DNA from: Firmicutes bacterium HGW-Firmicutes-12
GTDB taxonomy: Bacteria > Bacillota > Peptococcia > DRI-13 > PHAD01
Length of the DNA: 42,052 nt
NCBI GenBank assembly: GCA_002841595.1
Contig: PHAD01000007.1
Span: 1-42,052, forward strand
Direction of reading: 5' to 3'
The position numbers were made by a program, and so were the translations under genes. Below are positions 15,047 through 22,759 of the stretch, one piece after another; within the stretch, counting starts at the first letter, position 1; each line of letters begins with the position of its first letter. Below the pieces are notes generated by a model. It was not told the DNA's origin. It searched no databases and saw nothing but the letters and a program-made list of their open reading frames with translations.

Positions 15047-16261
15047 ATGGTGTTATATATGTGTTTATTAAATGGAAACGGAAATAACTGTAAGATACCT
15101 GCTGGCATGCGCGATTGGTTACCGCCGGAAGCAGGAGAAAAAAGGGCTTTAATAAATTCCCTATTAAAGAACATTGCGCTGTGGGGTTATCAAGAGTTAT
15201 CCACTCCTTTGTTAGAATACTATCAGGTGTTATCAAAAGGGGAGGCAACGTCTGGTCCTGATAATCTCTATAAATTGATTGAACGAGATGGAAGTATTCT
15301 GGCGCTTCGCCCGGAGATGACTATCCCCATTGCTCGCATTATCGGCTGTAAAATGCCAGGGAACCCGCCTTGGCGTTTGATGTATGGTGAAGAGGTATTT
15401 CGCTATGAGCTCGTACAAGCTGGTCGTCAACGCGGGTTCAGCCAAGTTGGTGTAGAGCTGATTGGAGAAAAGGGGCCGGAAGCAGATAGCGAAGTTCTGG
15501 CTATGGCTATTTCTTCCTTGAAATGTATTGGATTAGATAAATTCACTGTTAGTTTGGGTCACATGGGTGTGCTTAATGGTCTCCTTGATAGTTTGTCTTG
15601 GGAGAAACCACTATTAGATGAGTTGCGTAATCTCATTCTGGAGAAGGATTTTGTTGGACTGCATCAACTGTTGGATAGTGCTGGATTGGATGACTACCAA
15701 AAGGTAGGTATGCTCGATCTTCTTACTCAACCCTTATCAGCAACAGATTTGAAGGAGCTAATATCCCGTTTTTCTGGAGAAATTCAAGCCGCGCTTCTAG
15801 AGATTAGTAACGTCATTGAGGTTTTGGATATATATGGATTATCAAAGTATATTCAAGTAGATTTGAGTACGCTACGTAGTCAGGATTATTATACGGGTAT
15901 GGTTTTTGAGATTTATACTGCCGGAATCGGATATCCCATCGGTGGTGGGGGACGGTATGACAATTTACTATGCCAGTTTGGACATGATTACCCAGCTACG
16001 GGTTTTGCACTAGGAATTGAAAGGCTTTTACTCAGTCTACCGCAAAAGAGTGGACAGATGAAGCCGATACTATTGGTGGGGGATATAACGAAGGACATTG
16101 AAAGACCCGAACTGATAAATAAAGCTAATTCGCTACGGACCGAAGGGAAACCCATAATTTTAGAATTGAAGCAACTGACAAAAGAACAAGCTGAAAAGCT
16201 TGCGATTGAAATAGAAGCAGATTTACTTTTCTGGCAGGGGAGGAAAGAAAATGGAGAATAA
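15047..16261 (+). CDS. hisZ: ATP phosphoribosyltransferase regulatory subunit
   Basis: HisZ is a histidyl-tRNA-synthetase-like protein without aminoacylation role that partners short HisG and carries its feedback control. The 404-aa protein has the class II synthetase core: IPAGMRDWLPPEA at the N terminus, LRPEMTIPIARI and GRQRGFSQVGVELIG for motif 2, and GGGRYDNLLCQFG plus GFALGIERLL for motif 3. It lacks the full anticodon-binding domain. The start is uncertain: AAGGG at 15041-15045 is too near ATG 15047, fits GTG 15050 better, and ATG 15059 is also possible. It is the first gene of the his operon and overlaps hisG by 11 bases. Confidence 0.94.
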   Translation: MVLYMCLLNGNGNNCKIPAGMRDWLPPEAGEKRALINSLLKNIALWGYQELSTPLLEYYQVLSKGEATSGPDNLYKLIERDGSILALRPEMTIPIARIIGCKMPGNPPWRLMYGEEVFRYELVQAGRQRGFSQVGVELIGEKGPEADSEVLAMAISSLKCIGLDKFTVSLGHMGVLNGLLDSLSWEKPLLDELRNLILEKDFVGLHQLLDSAGLDDYQKVGMLDLLTQPLSATDLKELISRFSGEIQAALLEISNVIEVLDIYGLSKYIQVDLSTLRSQDYYTGMVFEIYTAGIGYPIGGGGRYDNLLCQFGHDYPATGFALGIERLLLSLPQKSGQMKPILLVGDITKDIERPELINKANSLRTEGKPIILELKQLTKEQAEKLAIEIEADLLFWQGRKENGE

Positions 16262-16913
16262 ACTCACTATTGCTCTTCCGAAAGGCAAATTGTTTCAGCC
16301 GACTGTTGATCTTTTGAGTAATTGTGGTATGAACACTCAGGAGCTTTCAGATAAGGCACGAACACTTGTATTCGAAGATGTCCAAAATAAGGTGCAGTTT
16401 ATCGTCTGTCGTCCGACGGATATACCTATATATGTAGAGCACGGGGCCGCGGATTTGGGTATTGTTGGCAAGGATAGTATCATTGAAGCTGGAAAAAACC
16501 TCTATGAACTGCTTGATCTAAAGTTTGGTCAATGTAGCTTTGTGTTGGCTGCACCAAGAAAACAACTCTCTTCTGAAGGAGAGTATCCTTGGAAACAAGG
16601 ACTACGTATTGCCACTAAATTTCCGACTCTGGCTAAGGACTATCTGCAAAAGAAAGGACTTCAGGCCGAAATAATCAAGCTACATGGTAATGTGGAACTG
16701 GCGCCGCGGGTTGGCTTAGCAGAGCTGATTGTGGATTTGGTATCTACCGGTAAGACATTGCTGGAAAATGATCTTGTTCCTTTAGAAGAAATAGTACATG
16801 CCTCAGCTCGATTAATTGTTAACCGGGCAAGTTACCGGTTGAAGGCTGAGAGGATAAACAAGTTGTTATTTGAAATAAAGGTAAACCTTAAAAATGAACC
16901 TAAACAGGATTGA
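16251..16913 (+). CDS. hisG: ATP phosphoribosyltransferase, short form
   Basis: HisG joins ATP and PRPP in the first committed step of histidine synthesis. At 220 aa it is the short form lacking the C-terminal regulatory domain, which explains the presence of HisZ. Seen: LTIALPKGKLF at the start, ADLGIVGKDSI near residue 65, and the PRPP-binding segment ELIVDLVSTGKTLLENDL near 160. The ATG lies within the end of hisZ behind GGGGAGGAAAG, so translation is coupled, suiting a hetero-octameric HisZ-HisG complex. Confidence 0.96.
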   Translation: MENKLTIALPKGKLFQPTVDLLSNCGMNTQELSDKARTLVFEDVQNKVQFIVCRPTDIPIYVEHGAADLGIVGKDSIIEAGKNLYELLDLKFGQCSFVLAAPRKQLSSEGEYPWKQGLRIATKFPTLAKDYLQKKGLQAEIIKLHGNVELAPRVGLAELIVDLVSTGKTLLENDLVPLEEIVHASARLIVNRASYRLKAERINKLLFEIKVNLKNEPKQD

Positions 16914-16928
16914 AGGAGGTAAGATAAG

Positions 16929-18209
16929 TTGATACCAATTTATAGCTGGCCTTCAGCGGAAGCACAAGCTAGAATAAGCCATCAGGCCTTTAACGATAAG
17001 GAATTATGGAAGCAAGTAGAGAAGATCGTCAGAGCTGTTGAGGATAAAGGTGATCAGGCCCTTCTTGAATATACTGCGGCCTTAGATGGCTGCACATTAG
17101 ATAAAGAAAGCCTGAAAGTGAAGGAAGAAGAGATTAAGCAGGCCTACAACTTGGTTAGCCCAGAATTTCTTGTTGCCCTTCGTCAGGCCAAGAGTAATAT
17201 TCAAAAGTTTCATAAGTTACAAAAGCCTAAAGATTGGTTTGATCAGGACAAGACCGGTTCAATAGTTGGACAGATATACAAGGCTATCAACAGAGTAGGC
17301 CTGTATGTACCAGGAGGTACGGCCAATTATCCATCTTCAGTACTTATGACCTGTCTGCCTGCCGTAGTGGCTGGAGTACCAGAAATCGTGATGGCAACAC
17401 CTCCAGATATAAATGGAACGCTTCCTCCTGCCACTTTGGTAGCTGCAGCAGAGGCAGGTGTCCATGAAATATACAAAATTGGCGGTGCCCAAGCTGTAGC
17501 TGCCTTGGCTTATGGGACAGATACCATTCCAGCCGTTGATAAAATTGTTGGACCGGGCAATATTTATGTTACTTTAGCAAAAAAAATGGTTTTTGGTGTT
17601 GTTGGCATAGATATGTTAGCCGGGCCTAGTGAAATCTTAGTAATCGGTGATGGTAGCATTAGTCCGGTTTTTGCGGCGGCTGATCTTTTATCACAAGCTG
17701 AGCATGACCGTAGAGCCAGAGCCTTTTTAGTAACACCAAATAAAAGCTGGGCAGAGCAAGTAATGACAGCACTGAAAGAACAGCTTAAGGAGTTACCTCG
17801 TTATTCTATAGCAGAGGATTCTTTAACAAATAGCAGTGCGATTATAATAGTAAAAGATATTGAAGAAGCCTTTGATGTGGTAAATCTTGTCGCTCCTGAA
17901 CATTTAAGCCTAATGTTTTCCGAACCTTGGCCTTACCTAGCCAAGATAAAAAATGCGGGCTCCATATTTATGGGACCGTATTCGCCGGAATCCTTAGGTG
18001 ACTATTGGGCCGGTCCTAACCATGTCCTTCCCACAGGAGGGGCGGCGCGCTATGCTTCACCTCTTAGTGTTGATGATTTCTATAAACGATCTAGCATAAT
18101 TAACTACACACAGGATGGACTGGTGTCAGCGAGTGAGAAGATTTGTACGTTGGCAGAAACTGAAAAGCTAATTGGACATGGGTTGGCAGTAAGTAAACGT
18201 TTAACTTAA
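16929..18209 (+). CDS. hisD: Histidinol dehydrogenase
   Basis: HisD oxidises histidinol to histidine in two NAD-dependent steps using Zn. The 426 aa match the family. Seen: NRVGLYVPGGTANYPS, KIVGPGNIYVTLAK, GIDMLAGPSEILVI, the Zn and catalytic region LLSQAEHDRRARA, and GPNHVLPTGGAARYASPLSV near the C terminus. Start TTG 16929 follows GAAGGAGGT (16912-16920). It sits 15 bases after hisG. An 86-base spacer separates it from hisB, the largest gap in the operon, but no terminator is evident there. Confidence 0.97.
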   Translation: MIPIYSWPSAEAQARISHQAFNDKELWKQVEKIVRAVEDKGDQALLEYTAALDGCTLDKESLKVKEEEIKQAYNLVSPEFLVALRQAKSNIQKFHKLQKPKDWFDQDKTGSIVGQIYKAINRVGLYVPGGTANYPSSVLMTCLPAVVAGVPEIVMATPPDINGTLPPATLVAAAEAGVHEIYKIGGAQAVAALAYGTDTIPAVDKIVGPGNIYVTLAKKMVFGVVGIDMLAGPSEILVIGDGSISPVFAAADLLSQAEHDRRARAFLVTPNKSWAEQVMTALKEQLKELPRYSIAEDSLTNSSAIIIVKDIEEAFDVVNLVAPEHLSLMFSEPWPYLAKIKNAGSIFMGPYSPESLGDYWAGPNHVLPTGGAARYASPLSVDDFYKRSSIINYTQDGLVSASEKICTLAETEKLIGHGLAVSKRLT

Positions 18210-18295
18210 ACTAACTTCCTAAGCCAAATAGTTAATGTACTAAGCAGATCTTGCTGTAATTTAGCTTACTAGGTTTAATTTTGGGAGGGTTAAGC

Positions 18296-18874
18296 ATGAG
18301 AAAAGCATATGTAGAGAGAAAAACACTTGAGACAGATATAAAATTGAATATACAGCTCGATGGAGATGGTATAATGCAAGGGAACAGCCAGATTGGTTTT
18401 CTTGATCACATGCTAGTTCTTTTTAGTAAGCACGGAGGACTTAGCTTAAATCTAGAGGCCTATGGGGATACCCAGGTTGATGGCCATCATACTGTTGAGG
18501 ATATCGGACTTTGCTTAGGTGAGGCATATTATGAGGCCTTGGGGGATAAGGTAGGTATTAGTCGTTATGCTTCGTTAGTTTTACCGATGGATGAGGCACT
18601 TGTCTTATGTGCCGTTGATATTAGCGGTAGACCTGGACTTTACTATGAAGTCAATTTTCAAAGTGAAAAAATAGGTGAATTTGATACTGAATTAATACAG
18701 GTATTTTGGCAGGCTTTTGCTAATACAGCCAAGATGACGATACATATACGCCAACTAGCGGGTGAAAATTCCCACCATGTTGCTGAAGCAGTTTTCAAAG
18801 GTATGGGTAGAATACTAAAATCAGCGGTAAGAATTGACAGCGAAGAGCTGCCTTCCTCCAAGGGGGTTTTATAG
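18296..18874 (+). CDS. hisB: Imidazoleglycerol-phosphate dehydratase
   Basis: HisB dehydrates imidazoleglycerol phosphate using a di-Mn centre. This is the 192-aa monofunctional form without the phosphatase domain of enteric bacteria. Metal-binding His/Glu motifs are seen: GFLDHMLVLFSKH, DGHHTVEDIGLCLGEA, LPMDEALV and NSHHVAEAVFKGMGR. ATG 18296 follows GGGAGGG and is preferred to the frame-extending TTG at 18281, which overlaps that site. hisH starts directly after the stop codon. Confidence 0.96.
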   Translation: MRKAYVERKTLETDIKLNIQLDGDGIMQGNSQIGFLDHMLVLFSKHGGLSLNLEAYGDTQVDGHHTVEDIGLCLGEAYYEALGDKVGISRYASLVLPMDEALVLCAVDISGRPGLYYEVNFQSEKIGEFDTELIQVFWQAFANTAKMTIHIRQLAGENSHHVAEAVFKGMGRILKSAVRIDSEELPSSKGVL

Positions 18875-19504
18875 TTGAAAACTGCAGTCCTTGATTATGA
18901 TGTAGGTAATCTTGCTAGTGTAATACAAGGTTTGAAGTACGCTGGACTGCAGCCTGTCCTTACGCGTGACCGAGATGAAATATTATCAGCCAAAGCTGTC
19001 GTGCTTCCTGGAGTAGGAGCTTTTGGTCAGGGAATGGAAAATCTAAGGAAATACAACCTATTATCTATAATAGATGCTGTGACATCTAAAGGTACACCTT
19101 TTCTTGGTATTTGCCTGGGGATGCAGTTACTCTTTCATGAGAGTGACGAGTATGGCAGTCATAGTGGGCTGGGCTTATTGCCAGGTAAGGTTGTTCGATT
19201 TCCTGCAGGCTTAAAAATTCCGCATATGGGCTGGAATACCTTAAATATCCTAAATCAGCATCCTTTCTTGGAAGGGATACAATCGGGCAGTTACGTCTAC
19301 TTTGTTCATTCTTATATTGCAAGTGATTGTGAACCTTCACACATTGTGGCAAATACAGATTATGGTGTGGATTTTCCAGCAATGGTGTGCTTAGATAACA
19401 TAGTGGGAGTGCAGTTTCATCCGGAGAAGAGTAGCCGGATAGGACTAAAACTATTAAGTAACTTTGGGGAGATGGTAAGAAATGGAAGTAATTCCGGCTA
19501 TTGA
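18875..19504 (+). CDS. hisH: Imidazole glycerol phosphate synthase, glutaminase subunit
   Basis: HisH releases ammonia from glutamine and feeds it to HisF. The 209-aa class I glutamine amidotransferase shows the nucleophile elbow GICLGMQLLF (Cys80) and the His182/Glu184 pair in GVQFHPEKSS. The start TTG 18875 immediately follows the hisB stop, with AAGGGGG at 18859-18865. The 3' end overlaps hisA by 23 bases. Confidence 0.96.
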   Translation: MKTAVLDYDVGNLASVIQGLKYAGLQPVLTRDRDEILSAKAVVLPGVGAFGQGMENLRKYNLLSIIDAVTSKGTPFLGICLGMQLLFHESDEYGSHSGLGLLPGKVVRFPAGLKIPHMGWNTLNILNQHPFLEGIQSGSYVYFVHSYIASDCEPSHIVANTDYGVDFPAMVCLDNIVGVQFHPEKSSRIGLKLLSNFGEMVRNGSNSGY

Positions 19505-20207
19505 TTTGCGAGATGGACGTTGCGTGCGCTTAGTACAGGGTGAATTAGGAACAGAGACAATTTACTCAGATGAACCCGTGGAGATGGCAAAACGCTGGGA
19601 GGAGCTTGGGGCACCACGTCTTCATGTAGTCGACTTGGACGGAGCCTTTACCGGGGCGCCAAGAAACCTAGATATAATTATGGAGGTGGTTAATGCTATA
19701 AAAATACCTATTCAAGTAGGCGGCGGGATTAGGTCTTTTGAAATGGTAAAGAAATTATTGAACATTGGTGTGGATAGGGTAATTTTGGGAACAGCGGCCA
19801 TAATGTCCCCCGAATTGGTATTGCAATGCTGCAAAGAATATGGAGATCATATTGTTGTAGGTATTGACGGGAGAGATGGACTGGTGGCGATTGAAGGTTG
19901 GGAAGCCACGGTGGAAACAAAAGTTGAAAAGCTGGCAGAAGAGATTGCTCGTCTTGGGATCAAAAGGGTTATTTTCACCGATACAAGAAGAGACGGAACC
20001 TTGCGCGGTCCTAATATAGAGGCGACGAAAAATCTGGCCATAGCTAGTAAATTGAAAATAATTGCCTCTGGTGGTGTGTCAAGTTTAGATGATTTACGTG
20101 CTTTAAAAGAGCTCAAGCCTTACGGAGTAGAAGGGGTTATTATGGGTAAGGCTCTTTATTCCGAGGCTATCACTTTAAAAGAAGCACTAGCACTCATGGA
20201 GGATTAA
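19482..20207 (+). CDS. hisA: ProFAR isomerase
   Basis: HisA isomerises 5'-ProFAR to PRFAR, an Amadori rearrangement on a beta-alpha barrel. The 241 aa fit the family. Asp8 (IPAIDLRDGRCVRLVQG) and the second catalytic Asp in VVGIDGRDG are present, and the phosphate loops IQVGGGIRS and IIASGGVSS are intact. The ATG lies inside the end of hisH in another frame, behind GGGGAGATGG, so expression is coupled. The second Asp loop separates HisA from the related HisF that follows. Confidence 0.96.
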   Translation: MEVIPAIDLRDGRCVRLVQGELGTETIYSDEPVEMAKRWEELGAPRLHVVDLDGAFTGAPRNLDIIMEVVNAIKIPIQVGGGIRSFEMVKKLLNIGVDRVILGTAAIMSPELVLQCCKEYGDHIVVGIDGRDGLVAIEGWEATVETKVEKLAEEIARLGIKRVIFTDTRRDGTLRGPNIEATKNLAIASKLKIIASGGVSSLDDLRALKELKPYGVEGVIMGKALYSEAITLKEALALMED

Positions 20208-20213
20208 ATATTT

Positions 20214-20972
20214 ATGCTGGCAAAGAGAATTATCCCCTGTCTGGATGTAGCAAAAGGACGAGTAGTTAAAGGTACAAAGTTTCTGAATATAAAGGATGCG
20301 GGAGACCCTGTAGAGCTTGCAGCTTTTTATGATCGAGCAGGTGCCGATGAACTTGTATTTCTAGATATTACGGCATCTTCAGAGCACAGGGATACCATGA
20401 TTGATGTAGTTTGTGGAGTAGCAAAACAAGTATTTATTCCATTTACTGTGGGTGGAGGGATTCGCACTCTTTTGGATATGCGGAAGATTCTCAAAGCTGG
20501 AGCAGATAAGGTATCGGTTAATACAGCAGCTGTGCAAAACCCTAGCTTAATCAAAGAAGGAGCTTTGCATTTTGGAAATCAATGTATTGTGGTGGCAGTC
20601 GATGCCCGCCGGGTCGAAGAAGGTAAATGGGAAGTGTATACCCATGGGGGTCGAAATTCTACGGGTATTGATGTTATAACATGGGTTCAGCAGGTTGAGG
20701 AGCTAGGAGCTGGGGAAATATTGCTTACCAGTATGGATTGCGATGGTACCAAAGAGGGATATGACTTAGAGCTTACTAGATCAGTAAGTCGCGCAGTAAC
20801 TATACCCGTAATAGCATCGGGTGGAGTGGGCAGCAAGGAGCATATTTATGAAGGAGCAGTTTTAGGCGAGGCCGATGGTTTATTGGCAGCCTCGATTTTT
20901 CATTTTGGTGAGGTAGCTATAGCTGATGTGAAAGAATATTTAAAAGAGAAGGGGGTTGTCGTTAGACAATGA
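20214..20972 (+). CDS. hisF: Imidazole glycerol phosphate synthase, cyclase subunit
   Basis: HisF uses ammonia from HisH to convert PRFAR into imidazole glycerol phosphate and AICAR. The 252-aa barrel has Asp11 ([15 protein letters not shown]) and the second catalytic Asp in IVVAVDARR, with phosphate loops FTVGGGIRT and [17 protein letters not shown] at 20198-20203 precedes ATG 20214 with a slightly long spacer. It overlaps hisIE by four bases (ATGA). Confidence 0.97.
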   Translation: MLAKRIIPCLDVAKGRVVKGTKFLNIKDAGDPVELAAFYDRAGADELVFLDITASSEHRDTMIDVVCGVAKQVFIPFTVGGGIRTLLDMRKILKAGADKVSVNTAAVQNPSLIKEGALHFGNQCIVVAVDARRVEEGKWEVYTHGGRNSTGIDVITWVQQVEELGAGEILLTSMDCDGTKEGYDLELTRSVSRAVTIPVIASGGVGSKEHIYEGAVLGEADGLLAASIFHFGEVAIADVKEYLKEKGVVVRQ

Positions 20973-21610
20973 AGCTAACCCCAGAGAAATTAGACGATTT
21001 AAAGTATGACAGCCAAGGGTTGATACCGGCCATTGTACAGGATGTAAAAAGTGGGACGGTACTTATGTTGGCCTATATGAACCGCGAGGCATTAGAAAAA
21101 ACAATTATTGAAGGTAGGACCTGGTTTTATAGCAGAAGTCGTCAAGCTTTATGGCCGAAAGGTGATACCTCGGGTAATATCCAGAAGGTAGCTGCGATAT
21201 ATTATGATTGCGACGCTGATACTTTATTGGTTCAGGTTCATCAAACAGGTGTAGCCTGTCATGAAGGCAATTTCTCTTGCTTCAGTAGAGTATTGGCGGA
21301 TAATGGTGAAGAGATATCATCCAACTGGGCAGCGCTATCCTGGTTAGAAGAATTAGTCAGAGAACGTAAGGCAACATTACCCTTAGAATCCTATACTACA
21401 TATCTATTCAGCAAGGGATTGGATAAAATCCTAAAAAAGGTTGGAGAAGAATCCACCGAGGTAGTTATCGCAGCAAAAGGTGGAAAGAAGGAAGAGGTAA
21501 TCTACGAGACCTCAGATCTTATTTATCATTTGCTCGTGTTATTAAGGGAACAGGATATAGAACTAAATGAGATATGGGAAGAATTAATCAATAGGCATAA
21601 ACAGGAATAA
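20969..21610 (+). CDS. hisI: Bifunctional phosphoribosyl-AMP cyclohydrolase / phosphoribosyl-ATP pyrophosphatase
   Basis: The 213-aa fusion carries out the second and third steps of histidine synthesis. The N-terminal HisI part has the metal-binding DCDADT and the Zn ligands in [12 protein letters not shown]. The C-terminal HisE part, from about residue 125, shows [17 protein letters not shown] and [14 protein letters not shown], an all-alpha NTP-pyrophosphatase domain. This is the last gene of the operon and is followed by a strong hairpin. hisC and a histidinol-phosphate phosphatase, needed for the complete route, are not found in this window. Confidence 0.97.
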   Translation: MKLTPEKLDDLKYDSQGLIPAIVQDVKSGTVLMLAYMNREALEKTIIEGRTWFYSRSRQALWPKGDTSGNIQKVAAIYYDCDADTLLVQVHQTGVACHEGNFSCFSRVLADNGEEISSNWAALSWLEELVRERKATLPLESYTTYLFSKGLDKILKKVGEESTEVVIAAKGGKKEEVIYETSDLIYHLLVLLREQDIELNEIWEELINRHKQE

Positions 21611-21620
21611 CATAAACATA

Positions 21621-21654
21621 AAAAGGTAATTGGAGATTTCTCCAATTACCTTTT
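21621..21654 (+). terminator. his operon terminator
   Basis: A 16-bp perfect stem (first arm 21621-21636, starting AAAAGGTAATTGG; second arm 21639-21654) ends in TTTT. The A and T ends of the stem mean it could act on either strand. Confidence 0.85.
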
Positions 21655-21660
21655 GCACAA

Positions 21661-21682
21661 CCGGGGACGGTTCTTGACTTGC
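21661..21682. repeat. Left inverted end of RAYT element
   Basis: CCGGGGACGGTTCT followed by TGACTTGC; inverted copy at 22542-22562. This GGGGACGGTTC block is a repeat type I recognise from Clostridia genomes next to RAYT genes. Confidence 0.8.
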
Positions 21683-21720
21683 GTGGTAATATATGTAAGA
21701 ATTACTTCGAGGTGATGAAT

Positions 21721-22542
21721 ATGCCTAGACAGGCAAGAGTAAAAGGTGAATATTGTATCTATCATATTATTCAAAGAGGAAATGAAAGAAAGGATATTTT
21801 CTTTTCAGACAATGATAGGGAAAGATACCTGGAAACAGTACGAAATATGAGAGATAGATACAATTTTGTTATGTATGCCTATTGCTTAATGACTAATCAT
21901 ACGCATCTCCTGATAAATGATAATGGTAATGATATATCTAAAATTATTCAAAGTATCAACATCAGCTATGTACAGTATATTAACCGCTGTTACAGGAGAT
22001 GTGGTCATCTTTTTCAGGATAGGTTCAAGAGTGAGATTGTTGATAATGATAGTTATCTACTGCAAGTAAGCAAGTATATTCACAATAACCCTGTAAAGGC
22101 TGGTCTCGTTAAGGAGCCTGGGCAGTATAAATGGAGCAGTTATACTGCTTATACTGGTAGAAATCAAGCTTCATATAGATTAAGTGAGCCAGGGAGAGTA
22201 CTCCAGCTTGTATCAGATAAACCAAACAAAGCAAAAGAGGGATATATTGAGTATATGGGAGTAGAAGAACAAGGGCTAAATATTATGGACATTGAAGACA
22301 CACTTAAAGTAGATGGGACAAATATCCAGCCCATTACTAATATCATAGATGCTTATAAATGGCTTGAAAAAGTGTCTTATGAAAGAGGTTGTTCTGTGAA
22401 GGAAATGGTTTCTGATAAAAAAATAAGAAACGATGAGATAAAAAGACTTAGAGAGGATTCTTCACTATCACTTAAAGAAATAGGGGAGTTATTTGGAGGA
22501 CTTAGTGAATCTAGGGTATGTAGGGTAATTGCGGAAGAATAG
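21721..22542 (+). CDS. REP-associated tyrosine transposase
   Basis: The 273-aa protein is a Y1 HUH single-strand transposase of the RAYT group. Residues 1-20 (MPRQARVKGEYCIYHIIQRG) are typical. The HUH metal motif is His60-x-His62 in MTNHTHLLI and the catalytic Tyr is Tyr119 in SKYIHNNPVKAG. After the nuclease domain comes an extra C-terminal part ending in a helix-turn-helix, LSLKEIGELFGGLSESRVCR, similar to a DnaA-like DNA-binding domain and seen in the longer clostridial RAYTs. ATG 21721 follows GAGGTGAT; the frame-extending TTG 21679 lies in the left repeat. The stop codon abuts the right inverted end. The gene is intact. Confidence 0.9.
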   Translation: MPRQARVKGEYCIYHIIQRGNERKDIFFSDNDRERYLETVRNMRDRYNFVMYAYCLMTNHTHLLINDNGNDISKIIQSINISYVQYINRCYRRCGHLFQDRFKSEIVDNDSYLLQVSKYIHNNPVKAGLVKEPGQYKWSSYTAYTGRNQASYRLSEPGRVLQLVSDKPNKAKEGYIEYMGVEEQGLNIMDIEDTLKVDGTNIQPITNIIDAYKWLEKVSYERGCSVKEMVSDKKIRNDEIKRLREDSSLSLKEIGELFGGLSESRVCRVIAEE

Positions 22543-22567
22543 CAAGCGAGAACCGTCCCCGGCTTGC
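22542..22567. repeat. Right inverted end of RAYT element, stem-loop
   Basis: GCAAGC and GCTTGC flank GAGAACCGTCCCCG; the inner sequence is the inverted copy of the left end. Confidence 0.8.
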
Positions 22568-22577
22568 ATATAAAAAG

Positions 22578-22603
22578 TGGGCTCGGAAATAAATCCGAGC
22601 CCA
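22578..22603. repeat. Perfect 10-bp hairpin upstream of pcrA
   Basis: TGGGCTCGGA (22578-22587) pairs with TCCGAGCCCA (22594-22603) around a six-base loop. No T-run follows, so it is not a plain terminator. It lies between the RAYT right end and pcrA; the rest of 22604-22759 is AT-rich spacer with a purine-rich stretch and no gene. Confidence 0.6.
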
Positions 22604-22759
22604 TAAAGTGGAGGAGATAAGAGGAGTTGTTCATTAATAATTGTGTCCACCTTCTTTATTTTATATACCTAAAAACAGAGGAATATTTTTCCCTCAGACA
22701 TTTTACGTGTTAAAATATTGTTAATACAGGAAAAAAGAAACCAAAAGGGAGGATAATTT

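Larger units (their letters stand above)
21661..22567 (+). mobile_element. REP-associated (RAYT, IS200-like) single-gene element
   Basis: A Y1 transposase gene is bracketed by matching inverted ends. The left end at 21661-21682 (CCGGGGACGGTTCTTGACTT...) and the right end at 22542-22562 (GCAAGCGAGAACCGTCCCCG...) are complementary over 14 bases without mismatch and nearly so over 21. The right end further pairs GCAAGC (22542-22547) with GCTTGC (22562-22567) as a stem-loop, as expected for ssDNA transposases. It lies between the his terminator and pcrA and breaks no gene. Confidence 0.82.

Noticed and set aside
18210-18295. Possible second promoter or attenuator before hisB
   Set aside because: Only short imperfect inverted repeats (for example CTAAGC near 18240 and GCTTA near 18264) and no clear -35/-10 pair were found.
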